Under the pieces are notes generated by a model. That model did no database searches and was not told the origin of the DNA. It saw nothing but the letters and a program-made list of their open reading frames with translations. Below are positions 44,413 to 56,245 of a stretch of 64,000 nt of DNA, in pieces (the stretch's first letter is position 1; each line of letters starts with the position of its first letter). A program made the position numbers and the translations under genes. Source of the stretch: Zygnema cylindricum (Eukaryota > Streptophyta > Zygnematophyceae > Zygnematales > Zygnemataceae); assembly GCA_037447655.1 (NCBI GenBank), contig JBBHKE010002438.1, positions 57,610-121,609 of the forward strand. The letters run 5' to 3'.

Positions 44413-45250
44413 GAGTCGGCGCCAAAAACTGGTCGGAGTGGAGGCGGCCCCCGAGTGCACGTTTCCGTACAGATCTCTGTTTCCGTACGGTTCCGTGCGT
44501 TTGGCAGTACGGCCGCGCCGAGTGGTGACACGTGGCGCGGCGGAGGGCGTGGGAGAGGGAGTGAGTCCGTACGGCTGTTGTACGGAGGGGGCGGAGCGGG
44601 TGGAGTGTTGAGAGGGGGAGTTAGGGGCGGGAGACCAGGAGGTGTTGTACGGAGAACTGTACGGAAGAGGTAAAGACGAGTGAAATCGGTCCGTACGGCG
44701 GTCCGTACGGCGGCCCATGGGAGCGTACTTTGTTGACACGTGGCGGAGAAGGTGGGGGGGGGGGGGGAGAGAAGAGAGGTAAGAAGGAAAAGAGAGGAAA
44801 TTCTTGGAGATAGGGGGGGGGGGAGAGGGAGTGGAGCAAGGAAAGGAATCCGAGTGGCAAGACCGTACGGATTGAAAGTACAGCAAAGTGTACAAGAATA
44901 TCATAAGTCGTCTGGGAAGAATTACATATTGTACGGAGGATGATTTTCGTACTAGCGAATATTTTGTACGGCATAGCCAGCTGGCGACAGCGTGGAATTT
45001 TTGGAACGGCTTTTGGAGGAAACTCGCCAGCGGAGCGGCGTCGCTTCGCGACAAAACTGGGTGGTGCCGCCCGGATCCGGTGGATGCGGGATTTGACAGA
45101 GAAATTTTGTCTTGTTGCGACTTTTAGCGGAGTTCTTTAGGCGTAGGTCTGACGAATAGGCGTGACAGGTCGTATTGGGACCGGATTATGCGAAAACGAT
45201 GTCGGCGGCCGTGTCGGCGGCATGTCGGTGCCGTGTCGACACGTGTGGGA
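44300..45250. promoter_or_regulatory. GC island with clustered G-boxes and GTACGG sites
   Basis: CACGTG occurs at about 44311, 44530, 44737 and 45239, mostly as GACACGTGG. More than twelve GTAC cores, mostly CCGTACGG or TGTACGG, lie between 44460 and 44960, including the direct pair GTCCGTACGGCG-GTCCGTACGGCG at 44691-44714. CACGTG is the bZIP/bHLH G-box and GTAC the core of SBP-domain sites in green plants. It lies upstream of the predicted minus-strand gene. A promoter role is inferred. Confidence 0.5.
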
Positions 45251-47345
45251 GCAATAAATGAGGCTTGGAAAAGGACAGTGGGGCCAGTCGAGGGAACGCA
45301 GGGGACGGTTGGATTTTACAGTTTCAAGTGGGATGTGAAATGTTGAAACGGCGAAAAACAAACGTGCTTTATTTTATGCGGCGGACCAATGGCAGTAGAG
45401 TATGCGGTTCGGTAAAAGAATTAAACGGGTGTTTAGAAAATTATTAAACGTCTACCGTACGATACGGCGGGAAGAAAATCGGAAAGATGGTTAGATCAGA
45501 ACACAGACCTTTGTTACAGTTATTAGAGTTAGTGGATCATTAATAGAGTTGACACACTTTCACAACAATTTACGCTACATTTTTTTCTGCAATGTGGTTT
45601 ATTGTGGGCCACTCCAATAAATAGTGTTGTTAACCTTAAGGTATAATTTCGGGCTGTAAAAATACCGACTGGAAGCAGAGTAACTCGGATAGCTATGGGC
45701 GATCTACTGTAGTGTTGCTGACCGTACCGAGATCTCAAAGATATGATAAGCTACACGTACAATAATCGAATATTAGTAAAGCACCCATATTGGCATTATT
45801 TTCGCTGCTACAACGCTAATCGTTATTAATGTTAGAAACCCTAATGCTCTCGCGGCCATTTCTGACTCAAAATACTAAATTAGGTCAATAACATTAAAAT
45901 ATAATTAACGTTAATATGAAAACTTTTAATCAACGTTAACCCCTTTATGCTATGTTAGGAGAAATTAGAAGTATATACCATAATTCTTTTTCCGTACAAA
46001 ACATCCATGTAACATCTCACTTTTGCAACGTTAAGTGCATTTCATTTCGCATGTAAATTAACATTCAATGTAACATGTATAAAAAGTGCGTGCCAAATGC
46101 TTAACGTACCTCGTTATGGATGGTTGTGTTAACAAACAAAGGATGCAGTTTTTGCGGTCTTAACCGTGCTTGTGTTTTTTCACACAAGAACTTTAAATTA
46201 ATAACTAGACGGAGCCTAAAAGTTTTCAGCATAATCACGAACTTCTTAAGCGCTAAATGAATTTTATACTATTACATTATGTTTTGGTTTATCGTGTACC
46301 GCTTTCTTTCTTTATCATTATTCATTATGTGGGAACATTAGCTCGTGGAGTTATGCTTCTTTGAGACGATTAAAGGAAGATATCGAAGCAAACGGTTTAG
46401 CCAAAGCCACCCAAGGAACAAAATAGTGATCTGTTGGCAATGTCCATAAAGTAAACGAGGTCGTCAACACCTCTAAGCTAACAACTAAACATGTAAACAC
46501 GACGCTTAACCATTCAAAATTTACTAAGTGTGATTGTAGCGTCATTCTTGTTGAGCGAGATGGCAAAAAAACATAGCGAGGTTGAAAAAAAAAACGAACT
46601 AAATTAACAACACGATAAACAAAAGTGTTCGCTTCGTGCTCCATTATGGTCACCAAATTTATGTAAGCTTTTAAGTAGCTATAACATTCTCTCAATGGGT
46701 AAAATGCAATAAAACTCGAGCTTATTATGAAGATGGTTACGTTTATAAGCTTTGACTTAAAAAAAAAATGTTTGTGTTTTTGCAATAACATAATACTTAA
46801 CCTTCACTTCGAGGATCCTGGTGTAAACTTGTAAACCTCCGATAAATTCACGTGAGCCAAAATCTGAGAATAAGTGAAATTTTATTCAGCTCATTAAACT
46901 CTACACTCCACTTAATATATTAACTATTCTCGTGTATCAATAAGTTTGTAAGGGCAAAATGAGAATGCTACTTGACTGATGTTTGATCTACTTTGTTTCA
47001 TGTTATTTGATACAAGGTGAAATGAACACTACATAGAATTACCACTCAAGTTAGAGATGGCGCAAAATCGCATTATTCATGGCGTACAATAAAATTACCA
47101 ACACGTAAGACGATATTATCCAACGAGATTCGCTCTTATCATATAACGATTATCCACCGACTAAGATTCACCCCGTTCTTCACAAATTTGTGATATTATA
47201 AACTAAATGTAATGTGTTTGTTTATCACATAAAAACTACATCTATAAAATATAAGGTACAACATTGTCCCAATGAGGCAAGACAATTTTAACTATAAAAA
47301 AGGTTGCAACAACATTTAAATTATAAGTTTTTTAAAAAAATACGT

Positions 47346-47346
<1 letters not shown>
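45251..47346. other. Intergenic DNA, no gene supported
   Basis: AT-rich. A degenerate M-like terminus (TACAACGCTAATCGTTATTA) lies at 45809. One 146-codon hydrophobic frame (46791-46351, minus) stands out by length only. No transposon boundary recognised. Confidence 0.4.

Positions 47347-47379
<33 letters not shown>
47347..47379. repeat. (AT)n microsatellite
   Basis: About 16 uninterrupted AT units. Confidence 0.95.
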
Positions 47380-47381
<2 letters not shown>

Positions 47382-49174
47382 CATCAACTTTTATGTTTCA
47401 ATATTGAGAACCCATCTCGAAAGGATTTTAAATATGCAACTTTTTGTGGGGTCGGGCCTTTAGTTGGTCATTGTAGTTGAAAATTTTACATTTCGACGTA
47501 ACGAATAGGCTTGTGTATTAGTCCACAATTTTTGTAATCTCGCAACTATTGTTAAGTTTCACACCTTTTTTTTTTTTTTTATGCTCTCTTGTAGAATATT
47601 TGTCGTTAAAAATAGTTGAGGGTCATAACTTTTATGCAAATAACCCCCGTGTTTTCTTTATTAAACTTTTGTGTATTGAGTTTGACGACGTTGATGGTTC
47701 GATTCATTTGCCAACCTGACTTTTTCAATTTCTAACGTTAGCATTTTGTTTAAAATCCCATGTCATTATACGTAATATATGGGAAAGCCCTTACATTTTG
47801 TAAATAGGGTGACAGATTAGAATATGTTGTTGCGTAAAATTTTGAACACAAGCTCCATTGCTCAAATACGGATTGTAACTACTAAGGTAATAAATTGTGT
47901 TTAAAAGGTTTTCATTATGTTTTCCTTATTTAACCTTTGGCATGCGTTAGATACCTTATCATTTGTATGGTGTTTGGGTTTTATAAGTTTTTTTCCTTAT
48001 GTTTTGGTGATCTTGTTGGCACAAAAACGATTATGTTGAGAGTTTGAGTCTTACTAGTGGTTGTGTTGCAAAGTTGTTATTATTTAAGTATTGGAGTTCA
48101 AAACAAATATGCACATTGTAGTAGACCCACAAAGCAACATAAATTGTTCGTAGTAAGAAGTTTGACAATCCAACTGCAGAGTTTGTAGATGTGAAGGTTA
48201 TTGAACATTAACCCATGCCTCCATGGCATTCATGAGAGATATCAACCCCCTCCTCCGTAGCAGCATCACAAAGGCCTTTGAAATCCTAGTTATAAACAAT
48301 AATTTTACCCATGCACAAGTCACACTCCCCATACCATCAGTGTGCGTGATGCAAAAAATGTTAGCTTCGTACATGATCTAACACATTAGAAGAAAAAGTT
48401 GAATATTTGTTGTCCATTGAGTACATGTAATATGCAAATTTTATATTTTTATGACGTGAAAAGGGTGGATGCGAACTAAACCCACGTGGTAGCATCAAAG
48501 AACTCAATAGAATTTTAGTGTGTAATTTTGTGGCTACAATAAATTGCCTAAATAGCAAAAGTGTTTTAAATCGTCCACGTTAAAATAGTGAAAGGTTGAA
48601 ACCTTATTTCTATATGTGAGTCGTTATAAACGGGCCTAGCTCACTTTGCACCTCATAGCGCAGAAAATGGCATGATTGTACGGTTGCAGCCATGCACCCT
48701 AAACGCACTAAATCGTCAGGTATCGAGCTACGTAGAGTAACTATCTGATGACTGGCTATAGTCTCAAACTTAACCATATTGTACATTTGTAACGTACGGT
48801 AACGCTTCGTCGCAATTGAGGAATAGTACGGTATTTGTAGCTCAGAACAACACGACAGCGTCATCCGTACGCTAAAATTAGAATGCGTACTTTGCAGACA
48901 AATTCACGGATACGTCAGTACCTGTACAATCCTACCAGATTTCTCCTGTCGAAATTCAGCCTAAAGGGCGTATTTTCATCTCAGAAATCTTGCAGTTTTT
49001 ACTCTGTAGTATTTATTAGATTTTACGACCTCGTAACAAAGGACCGCTTAACTTTTCCGGCGGAACGTTGAATTGTTGAGTCCTGACAGCTGACCATTTC
49101 TCTATATGTTCGCGATGGAAATACGCCCTAACTGTCAGGTATGGACCTGGACACTGACGTCCAGGTTCAAACGG
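47380..49174. other. Intergenic DNA, no gene recognised
   Basis: AT-rich, with a poly-T run near 47566-47580. Frames up to 84 codons show no family resemblance. Confidence 0.5.
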
Positions 49175-49742
49175 TACACCGTGAATTAGCGTTCATAAAT
49201 TATTAGTGTTAATAATTAAATAGTGTTATTAATGCTAATTCGGGTTTTGCAATTTTTTTTTTATAAAGTTAAACTGTAATTGATCCAAATCACGTTAATT
49301 TGGTACACCGGATCTGCCGTAATTATATATACAGTAAAATAGGTAAAAGTACAAAATCTGACAATCTTACAGCGTCGCGTCCTTTTCCTGTAGTTAATCC
49401 ATAATTATGATTTGGGTTTCCGGGTTAATAATTAATACGCCGTTCATACTTATACACTAAAATAAGTACAAAACCGCTTATTCTAAAGCGCAGTTATGTA
49501 TGCAACCAACATAAGTTAACTACAATATCCGTACAATATCCGTAATGAAGTACACTGCTGTACGAACAAACATCTTCCGTACACCACACTATTTGCGTAC
49601 GACATATCGTTAACGCTAATTTTCAAGAACCGTAATTAACGTCAAGGAAAAATTAGATTTGTTAATTCTATTTCAGGTTTCGAGGTCAACATTTGGGGGT
49701 GCCGATATAGAGTACATAAGGCTAATAACGATTCACGGTGTA
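49175..49742. mobile_element. M element 11 (about 568 bp)
   Basis: Left TACACCGTGAATTAGCGTTCAT and right CTAATAACGATTCACGGTGTA. The right 60 bp (GGGTGCCGATATAGAGTACA) matches the right end of M element 4. TA lies at both edges. Confidence 0.7.
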
Positions 49743-49745
49743 CAG

Positions 49746-50311
49746 TACACCGCGAATCGCTATTAGCGTATATAACGCTAAATCGGTTCCCCTAAATTTT
49801 GACCCAAATTCTTAACTATAATGAATGATTCGATTTTTTTTCTTCACGCCTTTTAGAGTTTTATTCCAATTAGCGTTAATAACGAAAGTAAACTGCGATT
49901 TAAATAATATGATGTACGGTCAGTGTTCGACAGTACAAAAATGAACCTTTCTAAGTGAAAGATTACAGAAAATGATTTAACATAACCATGCACACATGTG
50001 AATGTGCGCTCTAAAAAAGGGATGAAATCCGGCTGTCAAAATCACGTTCGTACATATTCGTCCGACAACCGCGTGATCGACTGTGTGAAAGTGCGATTTG
50101 TGTACAATTTGTCAAATTGTGTACGCATACCTATATTAGTGTGATCATATTTACGGCGAGTATTTTTTTATTTTAGAAACCCAAATTAGAGATAGTAGAA
50201 AAATAGAGTAAATGTTCTTTTTCTTATTTTCAATTTCTCAATTGGCATTAATAACACTACATTTGTTTTTACGCTATTTATTTATTGACGCTAATAGCGA
50301 TTCGCGGTGTA
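49746..50311. mobile_element. M element 12 (about 566 bp)
   Basis: TACACCGCGAATCGCTATTAG to CTAATAGCGATTCGCGGTGTA. The interior matches M element 5 (GTGCGCTCTAAAAAAGGGATG, CATATTCGTCCGACAACCGC, CCTATATTAGTGT). It is joined to element 11 by TA-CAG-TA and to element 13 by TA-ATG-TA. Confidence 0.8.
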
Positions 50312-50314
50312 ATG

Positions 50315-50535
50315 TATACCGTGAATCGTTATTAGCGTTCATAACGCTATTTCGGCGCCCCCAGATTTTGACCAAAATTCTCAAATAAATTTATTAATTC
50401 TATTTTGGAAAACCCCAAATTCCCAATTAGAGTTAATGATTTCCTTGAAAATCTCCAAATTCCCAATTAACATTAATAACGCCAATTTTTGTTTGCCCTA
50501 ATTATTTCATAACGCTAATAGCGATTCACGGTGTA
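50315..50535. mobile_element. M element 13 (about 221-bp class)
   Basis: Left terminus TATACCGTGAATCGTTATTAG (one change from TACACCG) and right terminus CTAATAGCGATTCACGGTGTA. Close in size and content to M element 1. Confidence 0.75.
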
Positions 50536-51674
50536 CCGTATTGCGGTTCAGTACAAACTAGGTATCTTACTATCTTACATGTTTCCCCGGTGTGATGAAT
50601 CATGTGAATCGGCCATTCACCGTGCGAAATGCGCCGTAGGTTCACCAGTGACAAGATACCTAGGGGTATTTGGTTAGGGTTTACATGTTTAGGGTTTTTT
50701 ATTATGTGTTTTTGTTTTTTTAATATAAAAAAAAATACAAATAATAAAAAAACCCTAAACATGTATATATATGCAGAAGGCCACGCAACGCGGCGCGACG
50801 TAAAAAGTAAAGCGAAAAGGGGGGGACGTGGATCCCTCACAATGCGCGAAATCAGCCTCGCAAATTCTAAGAGCTCGAAAAACGCAAGATTTAGTAAAGT
50901 ACATTATATGCTATTTTCCATTGACCGTCACTATTTGACCCATAAAACAAAAGTACACCGTCAATTCCTACGAGTGTCAATAACACTAACTAGGTGCCCC
51001 TTAATTTTTACTCTTGAACCTAAATCATGATTAAAACTATATTTCATATTTCACGCTGTTGTAGTATAGGTGGCTGAATTATAGTCATATTTATTATAAT
51101 TTGGGCTATTTTAAATAATGTTGTGTACTTGCGTAAGATGTCGCTCCGTACTAAAATTACTTGTTATTCCTTACAAAAGTACAAAGACAGTGTCAGATCA
51201 AGGCGTCGACACGGGAAAGTGAGTGCATCGATATTAAAAAGCGCACTCATATTTAATTCCCAATAATAAAGACAAGGATATTCGCGACAACTTGTTATTC
51301 TCGCATGTTCAAACGTTGACAACGTGGCACTACAAAACGTCACACAATTTACTTATTTTAGGGCCTTTCTGTGCATCGCCCGTTTTGTTTTGGAGAAAAG
51401 GTTTGCGCTTCTCAAAAGTTGAAAAATTGTTAATATTTATGGTGATTTTTTGGCGGATCGACGAAACTAGGCTGGTAAAGTCTGTCGTGCAAAATTGATT
51501 TTTGGACCACTAGAGTATGTATTTGGTAATGCACGTTTCTAAGGTATGTACAATGTGACATTGAGCTTGTACGATTTGTACATTTTGTTATATTGTTTGA
51601 ACTTATCATTCTCAGTGATTTTTTTGCAAAACGATATATTTTTCGTTTTGTGGATATTTTTTACCTTTTGGGGG
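50536..51674. other. Intergenic DNA with one isolated M left terminus
   Basis: TACACCGTCAATTCC at 50954 resembles a left M end followed by AATAACACTAACTAGGTGCCCC, but no right end is found. A 133-codon frame at 50629-51030 runs partly through this repeat and is not convincing as a gene. Confidence 0.4.
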
Positions 51675-52602
51675 TGTCCTTATGTATTAAAATATCGATT
51701 TTTTTTTGTCGTTTTCCCCCAAAATTTAGTCGAGAACGAGAAAAACTTTAGCCGTAAGCAAAAATCACTTTCACCAGAATTATATTGAACGTCAATTTGA
51801 TGCTTTAAATGTACTCTATGTTTGTCGTCATGTGAACGCATTTTGACGTTTCCCTCTTTTCGACCCCCGAGCGAGAGAATCCAGCCCATCAAAAAACTTC
51901 ATCAAAATCACCTCGAGAGGGCGATTTTAGTTCAAGCATCACCCTAACAATGAATGAAAAACGACCCACTTACCCGCTAGACGAGTTGAAAAAATTTAGG
52001 ACGGGGGAGAGTACTTGCTATTTTTCTCCTTTCCCGTCACGGGCATGTACAGAAAAGACGAGCATGTATGGAAAAAAAAATATGGAGGGGTCGCGAACCT
52101 CCACTTTCATTCATGGGTCCTTTGCATAATTTTGCGTCGTCGTCGCCTCTCCCCTCTCCCTATCAAACCATCACTTTTATCTCACAGTTATTACAATGTG
52201 GATTGAAATTTCTGGTATGAAATGAAAGATATTTGAAAAATAATCTTTTGACTACCTTTATGAGTGAAAAAAGTCGTTAAAGCGAAATCGGGTAGCCATG
52301 GCCGAAAGTTCTTGAATATGTCACGTCGACGTTGTCAGAAGTGAGCATGTCTCAAAACCCGAAACATCTACCATGTCACAAATACAAAATTATAGCTGTA
52401 TATAACTGTCGCTGTTTTTGTTGGCGTCATTAATTTCGTAGTCGTCTTCAATCGTCACAAAGTTGTACCTTCGGTTACAACCGTCACATGTCAAAGTTCC
52501 GATTTCATTTTCGCAAATTGGGACGCTCTTCAAAGTAGTACGGAAAATCTTCACTAGGGTTCAAAATACTTTTTCAAACTATCAGTTACATGGGGACACT
52601 GT
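51675..52602 (+). mobile_element. Single Z-family unit
   Basis: The left end GTGTCCTTATGTATTAAAA is a worn form of GTGTCCCCATGTAAC; the right end is GTTACATGGGGACAC at 52586-52600. Content follows the left arm of the foldback at 28495: TTTGTCGTCATGTGAACGCATTTTG, the palindrome AAATCACCTCGAGAGGGCGATTTT, GAATTGAAAAAATTTAGGAC-like text and CAACCGTCACATGTCAAAGT. It directly abuts the truncated copia element C. Confidence 0.65.
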
Positions 52603-54060
52603 TTTCCTTGAAGTCTTTTGCTGCTCCTCCGTCCTCCCTCAAAGTCCGAAGCTGGAATAGAGGGAAGCCTTGGATTCCTCCGAACTGTCTCATTAGCTCC
52701 CCTATCCATGGGAACTGGTTTTGACTCCTCTTCCTCTCTCTCCTCAAAGGGTGTAGGATTATGAGGAGATTTTGGTATATCTCCCCCATCGTTTATCTCC
52801 CCTAGATCTGCAATCATGTTTTCACTAGTGTCCCTTTTGGGAAGATCTAAGTCTTCCTCACTCTCAGACTCAAAGCTGATTCTGATTTTCTTAGTGTATT
52901 TGAAAGGATCAAAAGACTTCCATTCATCCATGACAACTAGATGATTTACCAGAATGATATCTTGTTCAGCTAAGTCATAGACACTATATCCTTTGACATC
53001 CTCATCATATCCCACAAAATATCCCGGTTTCCCTTTAGCATCTAGTTTCCAGTTTTTCTTATCTGTGTCAAGACTGTAAACTTGACTACGGAATACTTTC
53101 AAGTGGGAAACATTCGGTTTCTTTCCAACCCACCTCTCATAAGGGGTCATTCCTTTAACAGCTGTGGTGAGGACTCTATTTTTGATGTAGTTAGCACAGT
53201 TCATGGCCTCTGCCCAAAATCTCCTTCCTATTTTCTTATCTGCCAACATGCAACACACCTTATCTCCCAAAGTCTGGTTTTACCTCTCAGCTACCCCATT
53301 TTGTTCTGGATTATTCGGTACAGTTTTCTGATGCTGAACTCCCTCATCTCTCAAATAATCCTCAAACTGGTTAGAGGTGTACTCTCCCCGATTATCACTC
53401 CTTATTCTCTTAATGGGGGTTCCATGCAACCTCTCACTCCAGGCTTTGTATTCTTTAAAGTATTTTGGTGTTTCAGACTTTGTTTTCAGGAAGTAGACTC
53501 TTGAATATCTGGACCAATCATCGGTAATTGTCAACATATACCTCTTTCCTCCAACCGAAGGCACCCTTGCTGGTCCCCAGATATCTGTGTGGACCAGATC
53601 TAGTACTTTCTCACCTTTATATGTGGCAGTTTTGGGAAAGGGAAGTCTGTGAGCCTTACCTTGGGCACATCCACTACAATCATCCATCATCTCATTATCC
53701 CCAAACTGAATGCCCTCTACTACACCCAGCTTCTTCATTTCCCTCAGTCTATCGAAATGCACATGTCCCAAACGCTTATGCCAGATCATCAAGCTCGGAA
53801 CACCACCATAGTAAGCACTCTTCTTTTCATTACTCAGGTTAAGCCTAAACATTCCTTGGCTACCCTTATCAACTGTGAAGTAGACTTCATCTCCATACTT
53901 AGCTCTAAAGACTCCCTTTCTAGTGAAGGTATCAAAATCCTTGTCATCTAACACAGACGTAGAGACAAGATTTTTACTCAGCTGAGGTATGTAAAGTACA
54001 TCTGAGAATGTAAGTATAGAAGTCTTACCCTCCACTAAAACTTTCAGATCTACTGATCTA
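52603..54060 (-). pseudogene. Element C integrase
   Basis: Two frames in register, 54035-53280 and 53270-52554, are separated by a single in-frame TAA at about 53272 directly after NPEQNGVAER. HHCC zinc motif WHKRLGHVHFDRL ... CSGCAQGKAHRLPF; catalytic D in LVHTDIWGPA, D in RSDNRGEYTS (the usual NGG has become NRG) and E in PEQNGVAER. The C-terminal part continues as FWAEAMNCANYIKNRVL and the GYFVGYDEDVKGY block. Apart from the stop and the G to R change this is the best-kept integrase here. Confidence 0.85.
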
Positions 54061-55287
54061 CTGTAGTAACCACTCTCCCATCCCCATACTTTATCTCTAC
54101 AGTAGGAATCTTTCTTAACTTAGTGAAGAGTTCTTTATCACGACACATATGCATGGATGCAACTGAGTCGATGATCCATCGTTCTTGTGGAGCTTCCCGG
54201 ATTGCTCCAAGGGCACACTTCTGCCTCCGAGGAATCTCATTCTCCTCCAAACTCTCGTCAAGAAGAAGCTCCCCATCCTCCTTACAGGACTCATCCTCGG
54301 TTTCTCCTGACAATTTTGTAACCACAAGTGCCTTTTTCTTCCCTCCGGAATAACCCCCTCCACGGTTCTCTTGGAGCCTAGCTCTGATAGCTTGACACAA
54401 TCTGCAATAAAGTGTCCCGGCTTTTTGCAAAAATGACAAAGACCATTTGGGGGCCTCTGTCCCACAGAATGATCTCTTTCCCCTCTATAAGGTTTCTTCG
54501 AGTCCTTCCCCCATCGGTCCCCTCCTGCTGCCAGAGCTTGAATGCTCTTTCCTCCTCTCCTAATCTCCATTGTGTTTTCCTGCACAAGTATCATCTTGAC
54601 TACTGTGTTCCATTTCCATGAACTATCAGGCATTCCCTGTACTCGGTACACTATGTTTTCGAACTCATCTTGTAATTTCATGATAAGGGTGTTAACTTTC
54701 ATTTTCATTGTACCTATCCACCCAGCACTTTCCATTTCCATATACAAACAAAAAAGATCATTACAGTAATCTAACATCTTTCCTCCTTTGTAAGTGTAAC
54801 TCACTAGCTTTTGCTCAGCCAACTGGAGCTCTTGAATAGTTCCTGCTCTATAAATCTCCACCAAACTCACCCACAACTCCTCGGCCTTGTAAATGTGAAG
54901 ATGAGGAGTGGCCAAACCTTGAGTGAGGTGCCTCAGAATGAAGTTCTTGGCAGCCATGTTTACATCCTCCCACATTTGAGTATCGTTCTCCACGGTCTTC
55001 ACGGTTGCCGCTCCCGATACTGTGGCAATAGGAGTGAGGGGTGTCTTCTTCCCTTTCCTCTTTTCGGACACACTGCTGTCCCCATCATCTGCCTCCTCCG
55101 CAGAGGCAGCTGTTGTTGCAGGAAACCTTACTCCCCCAAATCCTGGTGGAGTTCCCGAAGGTGGACGTTTCACTTGTCCACTGACGATACCCCAGTATCG
55201 TTTTTCACACAAAGCTCCCATCATCATGGCTTCCCAATAGATGAACCCAAATCCATTGAAGGTGGGCACCCTAGAGGGTGGGCCCAT
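54050..55287 (-). pseudogene. Element C gag-protease
   Basis: A 390-codon frame from ATG 55287 (inside the primer-binding site) carries gag: MGPPSRVPTFNGFGFIYWEA, the capsid-like FILRHLTQGLATPHLH and MLDYCNDLFCLYMEMESAGW, and the CCHC knuckle CHFCKKPGHFIADC (about 54440). A frame change near 54350 moves the protease into the overlapping frame ending at 54050, where the active-site word is IIDSVASMHMC: the Asp remains but the usual DSG glycine is valine, which should abolish activity. A small deletion near 54060 removes the VGS segment and shifts the frame into integrase. Confidence 0.83.
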
Positions 55288-55291
55288 AACC
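55277..55291 (-). other. Primer-binding site of element C
   Basis: Minus strand GGTTATGGGCCCACC, the same 15 bases as in element B, complementary to the anticodon arm of initiator tRNA-Met and containing the gag ATG. Confidence 0.85.
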
Positions 55292-56069
55292 TAAAGTTTT
55301 GTGTCCTCCATTGGACCACAGAATACAGGAAGCCTCTAGATAGTATTTAACTAGCCCACGTTAAGCCACAACCAGTGCTGCCCAAGAAGGCAAACTGACA
55401 ATTTGACTGCATCCCTGTGTAGCCTGGACTCCCCTGAGTGCGTAGCAAAAAGAATCACTGAAAACGGCCAACCAGCCGATAAGTTATGAGGCACTAAAAA
55501 TGCAAATTTGTACGAACTCTCAAAGGGAGAGGTGACTACCTACCAAAAATTTTCTAAGTCCTGATTCCTTCTAATAACTTCTATCTACTGAAGTACGGAC
55601 CAATCAAATTACTGTACTGTACCAAAAGGTACTACTGCCGGTGTACCTTTTGTACGGCCTATGTACGACAAGGCTATTAAGTGGACGCGTGTCTGCTTTT
55701 TACTTGTCTGTACATTCCTCGGAATTCCTATGACCGAATGTCATCTCTCCACGTGGCTCCAGGTCATGCCACGTCACAAAACGCCAAGGTGACCACTCCG
55801 AGATTTCGGCGATGATGTGCGCCGTCAGATTCGTAATGAGACGCAATCTTAGCCGTTATAATTACTTGCGAGATATTTGTTTCGCTGTCTAACAAATGCG
55901 AGGTATTCATTCTGCAATGATGTCGTACTAAAACTGTATCTATGCACGCCGTATCTAGTATTAGTTAAATGGATTTCTTACTTCCTAAATGTATATATAT
56001 CTATCACACTCTGTAGCATTTAGCATTGGTCCTAGTCTAGTAGGATAAAGCTGACCGCTATCGGCCAAC

Positions 56070-56112
56070 TTGACGAACCGTAGGTACCGGGTTCAAATCC
56101 CGGGTTCGTCAA
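56070..56112 (+). other. tRNA T-arm/acceptor-like hairpin in LTR, antisense to the element
   Basis: TTGACGAAC pairs with GTTCGTCAA, enclosing CCGGG-TTCAAAT-CCCGG, a canonical T arm with a perfect B-box-like GGTTCAAATCC. No D or anticodon arm fits, so it is not a tRNA gene. Matching structures occur at 25003-25043, 17347-17374, 22725-22752 and 59289-59312. Confidence 0.65.
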
Positions 56113-56152
56113 GACTATTTTTAGTAACCTACTAAAAATAACTGCCTATTCA

Positions 56153-56245
56153 ACTAAGGCAGCCATGGATCAACCACCCTCTCTATCCTTCAGTGACTAC
56201 AACAAGTATGGGGGCTTAGAGAGAGGAGGTGGAGGCAGGCTGTCT
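56153..56245 (-). other. Conserved LTR stem-loop (shared C/D copy)
   Basis: The arms CCACCCTCTCTA and TAGAGAGAGGAGGTGG pair around a loop containing CAGTGACTACAACAAGTATGG. Equivalent structures lie at 13312-13409, 17443-17535, 22811-22905, 25096-25195 and 59361-59455. It lies 70-160 bases into U3 on the element strand, so the RNA 3' end would carry it. Confidence 0.75.

Noticed and set aside
43013-44414. Open frames of 339 and 462 codons on the plus strand, rich in Pro, Ser and Leu.
   Set aside because: They are translations of poly-C/CT low-complexity DNA; several overlapping frames on both strands are open for the same reason, and no ordinary-complexity segment occurs.
43741-45054. 437-codon minus-strand frame upstream of the predicted gene.
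   Set aside because: Mostly Gly/Arg/Glu from the poly-G tract and CT blocks; the N-terminal part has no family resemblance. It fits a promoter/GC-island region better.
46351-46791. 146-codon hydrophobic minus-strand frame.
   Set aside because: Length is notable in AT-rich DNA, but no motif, splice partner or repeat copy supports it; hydrophobic content follows from T-rich codons.
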